Shown here: positions 21,068 to 29,789 of the stretch, one piece after another | Position numbering within the stretch: position 1 is the first letter of the stretch | Layout: every line of letters starts with the position of its first letter | Origin: Pyricularia pennisetigena | Lineage: Eukaryota; Ascomycota; Sordariomycetes; Magnaporthales; Pyriculariaceae | DNA length: 60,719 nucleotides | Direction: 5' to 3' | Assembly (NCBI RefSeq): GCF_004337985.1 | Contig: NW_021940936.1 | Coordinates: 1-60,719, forward strand | The notes under the pieces: model-generated | Database searches by the model: none | Told to the model about the DNA's origin: nothing | What the model saw: only the letters and a program-made list of their open reading frames with translations | Made by a program: the position numbers and the translations under genes

Positions 21068-22366
21068 ATGCTTCGCGTTGGGCACATGCTCAGGGGTGCA
21101 CGAGCAACTTATGAGCTGCAGCAAGCAATAAAAGGATCCACCGTTTTCAAAGCTCGGATCGTAAACCCGATTTCCCTCGATGAGAAATGGTAGGTTGTAT
21201 ATTTCCAGCAAAACCAAACCAAAAAAAAAAAGTTCAAAACTGTTAATATAATTTCTGTATTAGGGCTATCGTCAAAACATGCTCAACAGTAGGGGAACAA
21301 CGCTCACTCGTTCGGGAATATCAGAACTATCAAATTCCCGATATCGCCGCGAGCCCTTACGTCCGCCAGATGCACGAAGCAATTGGATCATTTGACGATC
21401 CGGGCAGCAACTCGAAAATCTCAGCTGAAAATCAACCCTGCCTAGTTTTCGAGTGGCTGGATCACTGTTTATGGAATGTCAAGTCGGACAAGTTCCGCAG
21501 CGATCCAGCACTGATTCCCAAGCTCGTTGCTCGTTCTGTTCTATCGGCTCTTGCTACCTTTGAACGATTAGGCAAAGTGCACACAGGTAAGTCACGCCTG
21601 TACAAATTTTGCAAACCAAATTTACCAACATTTTGTCGTCCAAATAGATATCAATCCCAACAACATATTGCTCTCAAGCACCGTCACATCAGGAGATCTA
21701 ATCAAAATTTGTGATCTTGGAGTGAGTAAGTTTATTATTCATTACTAAAAAAACAATGATGGAAAGGTGATATCTAACGCATCAGGACGGGCAAGTGATG
21801 GACGAAGGATACACGAAACACCGCCTCCAGTCTTTGCCTTGCCGTGCCCCTGAAGTCTGGAAAGGGCAGGGTGTTTCTCATGCGTCCGAGGTATGGTCTG
21901 TTGGGGTCACGGTAAGTTGCGAATCTTCTTACTCTTAATATCTGAGACCGCTGCACCTTAAAAACGGCCATATTTGGACTTGACTTACATGCTTTAGCTG
22001 GCCCATTGGCTCCTAGGGCGAGCGATTTTCGGAGCAGATGACAAAATAATCGAGGGACATACAGAGGCGTGGTGCATCGCAAAGATCCAGCGCCTCGTAG
22101 GGCAATTTGATGTCTACACAGGTCAGGAGAAGATAGAGGAGGAGTTTGACGTGGCGGCCAGCCTTTTGGACATGGAACTGGATGAGACCCACGGTAATCT
22201 ACAGGGAAAACTGATCAATGCAGGTTCTCTGCGTCAAGAACTAGAGAGAATCGAGAATCCACCCATCGCCCCGGACCTCGTTGACTTTATAGAGTCTCTT
22301 CTCATTTTGGACGAGACAAAGCGGCCTACGGCAGAAGAGGCGTTGCGACACTCTTTCCTAGCCTAA
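21068..22366 (+). CDS. SRPK-like serine/threonine protein kinase (five exons, 337 aa)
   Basis: Exons 21068-21189, 21264-21586, 21648-21721, 21786-21911 and 21998-22366 give 1,014 bases in frame. All introns are 60-87 nt with GT-AG ends. The joined protein shows a degenerate glycine loop, the ATP-binding lysine in AIVKT, the catalytic loop HTDINPNNILLSS (HTD is typical of SR-protein kinases), metal-binding DLG, an activation loop DEGYTKHRLQSLPCRAPEVW, and VWSVGVTLAHWLLGRAIFG. The C-lobe ends with a RPTAEEALRHSFLA motif. All key residues are present, so it should be an active kinase. Fungi carry expanded small families of this type outside the core SRPK. Start ATG context is ATAACAATG. Confidence 0.85.
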
Positions 22367-22800
22367 TTTTGGACGAGGAAGTAGAGGGCAGACCATGATT
22401 TCACAGATCCTTTCATCAGCCTGCAGTTAATTAGATCGTAGGGTGCATACTGTAAGATCTCGTCTGTCCATTCCCTTTCAATGTCCGCAGTGGTGAAAGT
22501 GACGCTCTGTGGGATGCTGTTGACGCTCACGCAGTTTAACAAACTTTTTCTCCCTCAAACCATTCCGCATCGAATTGTTCCCTGCAGACTTGCACCTCCG
22601 CAATCGACGCGACGCGCAACATGCGTCGCAAAAAGCCCCGCATCGCCGCTGTCCGTGCTAGGTGTCCACTCAAGAAGAAATGGCCAACCAACCGGTAAGT
22701 GCACAAACCGATCCTGCTTGGCTCAAATCTATTGATCTCTAAATTGTTGCTAGGAGTGTCTTGCTCGAACAGTATCTAGCCGGGACTGGTGAGTTATGTG

Positions 22801-22890
22801 ATAGCTGGGGCATGGGGGCCGACGTTGCATTGTCAGCGGCTGGAGAACAACGTTAATTGACCAATAAGCTCGCCAACGAATACACCCTTG
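22801..22890 (+). repeat. Dispersed repeat A, copy 1 (copy 2 at 25821-25905)
   Basis: Shares with 25821-25905 the order TGGGGCATGG, GGCTGGA, TTAATTG and CCAACGA-ACACACCC, with small indels. Function and class are unknown; it may be part of an old LTR or MITE. Confidence 0.5.
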
Positions 22891-22958
22891 CCATTACTTT
22901 ACATTGGGCTGGACCACCGACCCGACATAATGGGTTGGCCCGTCCGCATTATGGAGCT

Positions 22959-22959
<1 letters not shown>

Positions 22960-22992
<33 letters not shown>
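22960..22992 (+). repeat. Poly-T tract, 33 bases
   Basis: Uninterrupted T run. On the minus strand it would be a poly-A tail, so the sequence to its left (22800-22959) could be the 3' end of a retroposed transcript. Confidence 0.85.
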
Positions 22993-22994
<2 letters not shown>

Positions 22995-23607
22995 CGTACC
23001 AATGACACACCGTAGCGCCCAATATTACCTCTGTGCATAAGCTAGGCCAACCTTCTCAACCAGAACTCAAACACCTCAAAATGGAAAAGATGATAATAAT
23101 CGTGCCCATAGCCGACGACAACATGGCCGCCGTTTTGGGCCTTCTTGGCGATGATAGAGGCTGGAACTTCAAACTTGCACAGGCGAATCTAGGAGGTTGT
23201 ATGTGTTTAAATCGTACTTCATATTGGTGTAACATTTATGGATGATGCAGGAGGCTTACAGTTACAAGGCCCGCTTGTTTTGAGGTCGAAGTAGGCAGGA
23301 TTGAGGCTGGGACGAACAAGGTATGACCAAAAGGTTTTGCGTGCTGAGTGACCAAGCTGTAGCGTCAGACACAACTCTCAAACTCATTACTGCATAGACC
23401 GTAATTTAAATGGAAAAGCTCCTCTCTCATACGTTGATTAATAAACTCGAATTCCTAAGTATTGCTATCTTGGCATTTTTCGGCCCACTGAATGATTGCT
23501 GGTTTTTCGACTTTTTGCTCTTAAATTGACGCTGCTCCGAGAGTGCTCTCTGCAAACTCCACCTCAGGGAGGGCGTCCTCGTCGCTTAGGAGCGTGGACT
23601 TGGCGAC

Positions 23608-23626
23608 GGGTTAGGGTTAGGGTTAG
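23608..23626 (+). repeat. Interstitial telomere-type repeat (three TTAGGG-like units)
   Basis: Reads GGGTTAGGGTTAGGGTTAG, the fungal telomere unit in tandem, embedded in non-telomeric sequence. Confidence 0.85.
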
Positions 23627-23940
23627 AACCTTAAAAAAACAACTCGGTATTGTTGTATTTCTTAGCCGTCCCTATATGGATCCTGCCACACTCAAGGCAG
23701 CGCAGGGCTTGCCGAAGGATGTTGCGAGGCGAGAAAGAAATCGTGGTGCTTGTGTAGCAACGGCAACCAACTGGGGGCCTGGTGGCTGACCGGGTTTGTT
23801 TCTCCCTGGATTGTAAATCTGATGCCTCCTATTGCACCAGTTTTCCATAAAGACACAAGAACCTTCCAAATTCGTCAAATTGTCCCCAACGTGGGACAAT
23901 TTCAAACTAAATATGGGTGGATGACTCATTAAACAGAAAT

Positions 23941-24133
23941 GGAGCCATCGGATGCGCATTATCCTTACGCCTGTGGTAAGTACGACAAGAAATTTGCCAC
24001 GAAAGGCAACCTGCACAACCACTCCAAGACTCACGATGCAACGAGATATTTTTGCCCGCTCGACAGCGGCAAGCGGTCGTACTCCAACACGAATAACCTA
24101 AATGTGATAAAATTATATTGGTTTCGGATTTAA
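23941..24133 (+). pseudogene. Degenerate C2H2 zinc-finger protein fragment
   Basis: An ATG frame encodes a finger of the form YACGKYDKKFATKGNLHNHSKTH, in which the second Cys of the C-x2-C pair is replaced by Tyr. A second, more decayed finger follows (YFCPLDSGKRS) without its His pair. The frame then stops. The spacing and linker (KTHDATRYFCP) are those of tandem C2H2 regulators. Loss of metal ligands in both fingers marks it as a relic. Confidence 0.55.
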
Positions 24134-24291
24134 TCTGCGCCATGGATACTTATTAATATTATGCCGGTCATCAAATCGACACCTCGAAAAAAAAAAATGC
24201 AGATGCCATCATGGGTCTCATTGGCAAAGTCAACTCTCCGAGCCTCCTCAGCAAGGCCGAGAAGAAGCTATGCGCCTGGTGTTTCAAAAAC

Positions 24292-24530
24292 TGCTGACTT
24301 GTCCCCCGCACTCCGGGCCCAGGATCTACGTACTAGTAGTACTTTCGACTTTTTCCATACCCCTCTTCGACCCACCTCCAACTCTTCTTTACTTTCGACT
24401 TTTCTTTCTTCCTCGTCGACCTACTTTCACCCCCCTCGGTACTTTCGACTTTTTTTGGTTCCCCCTCTTCGACCCACCTTCAATTAGTTTTCTTCTTTAC
24501 TTTCGACTTTTTTCATTCCCTCCCTGTCAC
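24292..24530 (+). repeat. Pyrimidine-rich leader repeat (CTTTCGACTTTTT units), locus 1
   Basis: About four imperfect 50-60 bp units, each with TACTTTCGACTTTTT and CTCTTCGACCCACCT. The left part, from tgctgacttg through gggcccaggatctacgtact, is shared with locus 3 (40391-40648) in inverted orientation. No coding sequence follows directly. Confidence 0.8.
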
Positions 24531-24770
24531 CGTGCTTTAACGTGTGGGCCTCCGTCAGCACAACTGTTTATAATAAAAGCACCAAGTACCTGGATTATTT
24601 TTCGTTCAAATTACTACCAAATTTGGAAAAGGTGCTGCCAGCTCCATATCCCCACGCACTAGTCATCCTTTGCGGATTCAGCTTATTTTTCGGAGTTTTT
24701 GTTGAAGTCGTTCGTGCAGGATCAAATATGAGGTTGGAGGGCCAGGCTCAATCATCAAGCACTGCCCCCG

Positions 24771-25025
24771 TTAGGACCGATGTTTCCCTTTGCACCTGCT
24801 GAAAATACAGTTGACCTTGAAGCCTTTCCCATCACACTTCACACATGATGCTTTGGTGGAAACATATTTCCACCCACAGCATTTCTCACACCCATATCCC
24901 GCGTACTCCCCGACCCCTCCGCAAAATCCACAGTCAGTTCCACAGCTACACTTTTCTACTTTTTGTTCTGAGACCTGTCCGGCATGGTCATTTGTAGATC
25001 GCCCGCAATAATGGCATTGCTCCAT
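24771..25025 (-). CDS. Small Cys-rich protein with DnaJ-type zinc-finger-like repeats (84 aa)
   Basis: ATG at 25025, stop at 24771. The protein opens MEQCHYCGRSTNDHAG and then shows CSCGTDCGFCGGVGEYAGYGC, CCGWKYV and CVKCDGKGFKVNC. The CxxCxGxG-like spacing resembles DnaJ central zinc fingers or small RING-free zinc ribbons. There are fifteen Cys in 84 residues. There is no signal peptide, so an intracellular zinc protein is more likely than a secreted effector. An upstream low-complexity Phe run in the same frame is noise from a purine-rich tract. Function unknown. Confidence 0.55.
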   Translation of the reverse strand: MEQCHYCGRSTNDHAGQVSEQKVEKCSCGTDCGFCGGVGEYAGYGCEKCCGWKYVSTKASCVKCDGKGFKVNCIFSRCKGKHRS

Positions 25026-26061
25026 GCTTTGTGGGTGGTAATACGGCGGTGTTAACGGCAAGGCAAAAAAAAAGAAAAAGAAAGAAAAAAAAAAAGAATC
25101 AGATGAGTCAACAGTCATACCTTTCTTAAGTGTGGCAAGCGGTATGCTCACTGAAATTATTGATAGATGGCCGCTGTGTGGTGGGCCACAGTGTTATGTT
25201 GAAGAGTGGATGGAGGTTCTTTTCGGGGTTTGTTTTCCACAGAAACAAAAGATTGCTGTTGTTAAATTTTAACGAGGATGAAAATCAAAACTGAAGTCTT
25301 CAGAGATTCGTGGAAAGAAAACTCAGCAGATTTATAAAGCTTCAGCGTAGCGATAGCAATGATAAAGTTAAAACCAGCCATTTAAAACCTGCTGGGGTAT
25401 TTAAGATTGCAGGCCAGGATGCCTGCTGCTTAGCATAAGCTTAACACAGGGAACCCGAGAGATACGAGGAGCTTATAAAACAAGCTTGCAGGATAAAGCA
25501 CTGGCATAGTCAAGTAAGAGTACTGCCGTTATTCCAACAAGCATGCCACCGCAAACGTCCACCTCTACTGCCATTCTCGGGTCCAAGGTCAAGCCGTGGC
25601 TCCCCTCTTTGAAATACCAAATGTGATTTCCAGGAGGATCTGCCATGATGTGTGACGGCGGCCCCCAACAACCATACCCTCCCGCTCGAGGATGGATCGG
25701 GCGGAAGACCTCGGTAAGTCTTGGCAAAATCTTGCAAGCTCCTCTCCACGGCGGGGGGTGGAGTGGGTACACGGGTAGAAAATGAATGAAATTTGTGTTG
25801 CAGTCGGTGTATGTTAGTAGTGGTGATGGGGCATGGAGTGTTATTGCGACGGCTGGAAAATGTGATTAATTGGAAAAGATGTTCCAACGAGAACACACCC
25901 CACCCTGGTAGGCTTAATCTGGCTACATTTGGCAAGCAGCAGAAGTCGACGCATTACCATAGGAACGACAGAGTTATCTAGATGGGCCATCCGGTCCACG
26001 GCCAAGGCTGTAATATCTGCGTATCACCTTGGTTGCATATCTTAATTCCTCTAATCCTTCC
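25026..26061. other. Intergenic with dispersed repeat
   Basis: Holds repeat A copy 2 (25821-25905). Minus-strand frames at 25473-25935 overlap in two registers and are probably noise. A short plus frame at 25543 resembles the start of fungal enoyl-reductases but ends after 27 codons. Confidence 0.35.
25821..25905 (+). repeat. Dispersed repeat A, copy 2
   Basis: Counterpart of 22801-22890 with the same block order. Both copies sit in non-coding sequence in the same orientation. Confidence 0.5.
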
Positions 26062-26455
26062 AGTAAGGTCAAGGCCCGGCTCCAGGGGCCCGTCTCCAGG
26101 GAACATGAGGCTTCCCCGGCACCCCAAGAATCTCAACTACATTGTTCACGATCAATGGGGAAGAGCACCCACCAAGGGACCTGCTCGCTCGTCTAACCCG
26201 AAGCACAAGGATCCTCAGCGCATACTACCCGACGAGGCGGTTGTTCATAACGATCCGGCGGCTGGTCAAGCCACTGCGGTTGGTAAATTGCTCCGCTCAC
26301 AATCGGATACAATGGTATCTGGTCTGGGAAACCCTCGACCCTCGGGCCCAGCAAACCGGTTGCACATATATGGAAGCAACCCTGCAAATAACCCAATCAG
26401 TAACATGCGTCCCAATTACAGACAGACCTACATGGATCGATTCCGCAGTCTAGTC
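26062..26455 (+). pseudogene. Truncated copy of the proline-rich gene at 58203-58985
   Basis: The frame contains SRPGSRGPSPGNMRLPRHPKNL, VHDQWGRAPT, KLLRSQSDT and NPANNPISNMRP, each with a near-identical counterpart in the protein at 58203-58985. It lacks the N-terminal 95 residues and the C terminus of that protein. An insertion of about 16 codons after the RSQSDT block is not found in the other copy. No start codon context or promoter is conserved, so it is probably a dead duplicate. Confidence 0.62.
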
Positions 26456-27094
26456 TAAGCCCTACAAGCAGATTTCGGTGGTCATCGTCTCGTCCAACCT
26501 CTTCGTATCCTTAGGTTGACACATCATCTCCACAATTTGAGTAGCTATCGACTAGGCAAAGACAAGGATTGACTGACAGATGTTCTGAGCCGCAAAAAAG
26601 CAGCAAAGCCCCTACAAGCCACTTCGGGAAAGGTGCCTGCTGCGTAGAAAAAAGTACCGCCTAAACCAGGGGTTATTTGTATGGTGGGTGGATCAGGAAG
26701 CTGTCTAGGGTACAAAAGAGTCCCACAAGAGTATAAAACTCTTGTGGAACGGCTGGCTAGGGCAGGTGCTGGGATGATTTCTTATGTCAGTCTCTTTCAT
26801 CTGTCTTGTGGCGAACAGGCATCAAATACTTTTTCTACTTTTGTCCGATCTAGAATCCAAAGCACAAATGCCCGACGGAAGCGGTCCACCTTGTGCTGTT
26901 GAATGTCACAAATGTTGGATTTTTTCACTGTGCTCCACACCGAAGCATCGATACCTTTAAATATCTCGATTTTTATTTGCGTTTTAGAAATCAGACCTCG
27001 ACCTCTAGCAACTACGATCTATCCTAGGCTTATCAGATCTTCAATTCTACAAGCCAAATCCCCGACGCTCTGACCACAAAGCCAGGTCACGAGG
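26456..27094. other. Upstream region of the BCS1-like gene
   Basis: Contains a perfect hairpin with TATAAA in its loop (26723-26747) and a short unassigned frame (26681-26902). It may include the promoter of the AAA gene. Confidence 0.4.
26723..26747 (+). promoter_or_regulatory. Perfect 10-bp palindrome enclosing TATAAA
   Basis: CCACAAGAGT and ACTCTTGTGG are exact reverse complements separated by ATAAA, so TATAAA straddles the loop. It lies 348 bases upstream of the AAA ATPase start. It could be a core promoter flanked by an operator-like site, or simply a palindrome. Confidence 0.35.
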
Positions 27095-28690
27095 ATGGCA
27101 AGCACCTTTGCCACCCTGATTGGGGGGAGAGCTGCAGCCGGAACTACCTTGGAAGATCTCATAGCGACAGTTGCTCCTGGGCTCTCCTTTCCCTCATACA
27201 TCCAGGGCTGGCTTCGGTTTGACATCAGCCACGTAATAGGGCTACTGTCGCTTTTCAGCGCTATGTTGCATGTGATCGAGCTAATTAAGCGCATACTGCT
27301 TGCAACGTGCGCAGTTCTTATCCCGTTTGTAACCGCGTCAGCCTCTGTACCTGCCAACGACCAACTCAATGAAGACGTCGTTTCTTATCTCCAGAACTTG
27401 TCTGCGCCAGGAACTCGCATTGTCACCGCACACACCGAAACCATTGATGTTCACAAAACTCAGTTTTGGAATAAAAAAAGCACAAGGGATGATTCAAAAA
27501 CAGGGGAGAGTCAGCCCGTCGCCTACACGCCCACTTTTGGCAGCAGCTGGCATTGGCACGGTGGCAGTCTTCTGGTCATTCGCCGGGCTTCTGCGAAATC
27601 CTACGGGCCTATGAATAGCGGAACGCCGGATCAATACGCGACGACTCCAAACGGAAAAGAGCCACTGCTCATCCTTTGCTTAGGTCGTTCCTTGAAACCC
27701 ATCTACGGATTTCTGGACGCATGCCGTGAGCACCGGAAAAACCAGCGCAAAGGCTTCGTTAGTGTCCATACCCGACAGTCCGAAATTGGTCCAACATGGT
27801 GGAACACAAATATCCTTAAGCCGAAAAGAGACATCAATACGATATATTTGAATGAGGAAAAAAAGCGTAACTTGATGAGCGATATCGAAGAATATCTAAA
27901 AGCCGATACCCAAAAGTATTACCAGCAATGCGGCATACCCTATCGACGAGGCTATCTACTTCACGGACCTCCTGGTACCGGAAAATCCTCTCTTGGTCTG
28001 GCTTTGGCGAGCTATTTTAACGTCGATATGTACATTTTCGAGCTTGCCAGCATTCGCAGTGACGAAGAACTGAAAACTCTTTTCTCACTACTGCCGCGAC
28101 GGTGTATTGTCTTGTTGGAAGATATTGACGCCGTTGGACTTCAAAATCGGAAAAGATTGGCGATAGATTGCAATGGGCCTTTGGAAGATTCGAGTGATGA
28201 AGACGAGCGGCCGAACGGGTTTCAAAAACGGTCCGCATGTTCGCTTTCTGGGCTGCTAAACGCGATCGACGGTGTGGCAAGTCCTGAGGGCCGTATTATT
28301 ATCATGACGACAAACGCGGTTGAGAGAATAGATCCAGCGTTGATCCGGGATGGAAGAATTGATCTAAGAGTCTACCTCGGGAATGTTGACGTGCAATCGG
28401 CAAAGTCAATGTTTCTAGCCATGTACAAACATGGAACCATGGCCACATGCAGCAACGCAAAGAACGACCCTAACAGCATGCTCAGCAACATCGGCCGCCA
28501 AACCATTAATTGCGCTACTCATTATTCGGAAAAAGACGTTGTCTTGAGTTTGGCGCATGTGTTTTCTCAGCAGATACCGAATGATCACGTCTCGCCCGCC
28601 AAGCTCCAAGGGTACCTCCTTAAACACAAGAATGATCCAACCGCGGCGGTGGACAATTTGGAGGGATTTTTGAAAGAATGCAAAAAATGA
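27095..28690 (+). CDS. BCS1-like AAA ATPase (531 aa, single exon)
   Basis: The N terminus has a hydrophobic stretch (about residues 48-80: HVIGLLSLF ... LLATCAVLIPFV), then a BCS1 N-type region with FSVHTRQ-like strands, and a C-terminal AAA module. Walker A GPPGTGKSS lies at residues 291-299 and Walker B CIVLLEDIDAVG at 337-348. The sensor/arginine-finger region is MTTNAVERIDPALIRDGRIDLRVYLG. All ATPase residues are present. True Bcs1 inserts the Rieske protein in mitochondria, but ascomycetes hold many divergent paralogues, some linked to incompatibility-type cell death. A 30-residue acidic insert (SSDEDERPN) after Walker B and a short N terminus suggest a paralogue. A dispersed repeat begins two bases after the stop. 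Confidence 0.88.
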   Translation: MASTFATLIGGRAAAGTTLEDLIATVAPGLSFPSYIQGWLRFDISHVIGLLSLFSAMLHVIELIKRILLATCAVLIPFVTASASVPANDQLNEDVVSYLQNLSAPGTRIVTAHTETIDVHKTQFWNKKSTRDDSKTGESQPVAYTPTFGSSWHWHGGSLLVIRRASAKSYGPMNSGTPDQYATTPNGKEPLLILCLGRSLKPIYGFLDACREHRKNQRKGFVSVHTRQSEIGPTWWNTNILKPKRDINTIYLNEEKKRNLMSDIEEYLKADTQKYYQQCGIPYRRGYLLHGPPGTGKSSLGLALASYFNVDMYIFELASIRSDEELKTLFSLLPRRCIVLLEDIDAVGLQNRKRLAIDCNGPLEDSSDEDERPNGFQKRSACSLSGLLNAIDGVASPEGRIIIMTTNAVERIDPALIRDGRIDLRVYLGNVDVQSAKSMFLAMYKHGTMATCSNAKNDPNSMLSNIGRQTINCATHYSEKDVVLSLAHVFSQQIPNDHVSPAKLQGYLLKHKNDPTAAVDNLEGFLKECKK

Positions 28691-28692
28691 AG

Positions 28693-28810
28693 CGGGAAGC
28701 ATCCGCGCCAACATCTTTACCGGATGGTCAAAGTAGCGCTCCTGAAGCTATGCCAATTTGCAGCAGAAGAGGGCAAACTTCCCAAGTTATCCTTGGCCGG
28801 CAATATTATA
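28693..28810 (+). repeat. Dispersed GCATCCG-type repeat, copy next to BCS1-like stop
   Basis: Starts GAAGCATCCGCG and aligns with 9930-10035 and, for its first 70 bases, with the inverted ends of the element at 10701-11628. It begins immediately after the TGA at 28688-28690, so the native 3' UTR has been replaced. Confidence 0.6.
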
Positions 28811-29789
28811 TTTTCTGGGGAAAGACACATACAAGTCTCGCAGCACCGCACCGCAATGCAAACGCACCAACCCTCCCTTTACACCCCGGGTCCCTCACGT
28901 CACCTGAACCAAATACATCGAAGACAATCACAGTTGTGCCATGGAACTCAAAGTTCAGGGATCACTCTGAAGCGGCGGGTGCTCTCGGTGCAGGTTGGTG
29001 ATGAGAACAAAGTCACAATGGAATCTAGGCAGACAGATGGATCACAATCGTTGTAATTAATGAACAAACATGTAATAGTTTGCGTGACACCAACCACATA
29101 ATATTGGCACCGTGAGCTGTCTTGAAAGTTCTTGTCCATGGTGATGCCATGAGGCAACACTTCAGTATGTTGCTCGCCTCTCAACCAGCATGGCACCACA
29201 AATATCTCTGGCGTTTGCGGCGCAAACTTCTCCTGACACTGCCATTCTCCGGTCCAGTCACACATTCGCCATCTAAGTATCTTGAGCCTGCAGAAATCGT
29301 CGAGCCGTTAGCCTTGGTCTTTCTGGCTCCTCCATCCCTTGATACGCAACGCGTGAAGCGCGCCGCGCCCCATAAGTTGATATACACGCCTTTCCCCACG
29401 ACACAGGACACACGCCCGACCACTGTTCTTTACCCCTACTTCGTCAGTACCTTGAGGAGGGACAGCACCGGCATGGACATCGAGTATAATCCATCTCCTA
29501 CTAGGTGTGAACCTTTGGCGGCGCAAAATTATTTCGGGCATCACACAGGAATCAAGGGGTAAATGCGCCCTTTCTACACTGCAACAACACGAAAAACGGA
29601 ATTAGTGAGTGCTTTCTGACGATTTTTGGTGTCGTGCCTGAAAAGAAAACGCAGCCAGGCATGAAAGGAAAGAAAAAAGAGGCCAGATCGTAAAGAGTAC
29701 AAAGGAAGCAGCCGGAGGTAAGAGAATATAACAAAAGGATCGGTGCTATTGCAGTGCTTGGTCCGTTCCTTAGGTTGAGTGTCTGTCAG
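28811..29789. other. Intergenic, unassigned
   Basis: Frames at 29122-29562 (plus) and the overlapping minus frames share no recognisable domain. 29650-29740 is purine-rich. No boundary element is visible to explain the missing 5' half of the next gene. Confidence 0.35.

Larger units (their letters stand above)
22367..23940. other. Repeat-bearing intergenic stretch
   Basis: Contains a dispersed repeat copy (22801-22890), a 33-base T run, an interstitial telomere-type repeat and short unassigned frames (22481-22735, 23033-23245, 23496-23789). The T run and nearby GC-rich sequence might mark the end of a minus-strand retroelement, but no coding part is visible. Confidence 0.4.

Noticed and set aside
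22481..22735. 84-codon plus-strand frame after the kinase
   Set aside because: No domain, composition like intergenic DNA and overlaps several equally long frames.
25543..25626. Start of a zinc-type alcohol dehydrogenase or enoyl reductase (MPPQT...AILGS)
   Set aside because: Only about 27 codons before a stop and no cofactor-binding region downstream; a similar scrap at 29190 is equally short.
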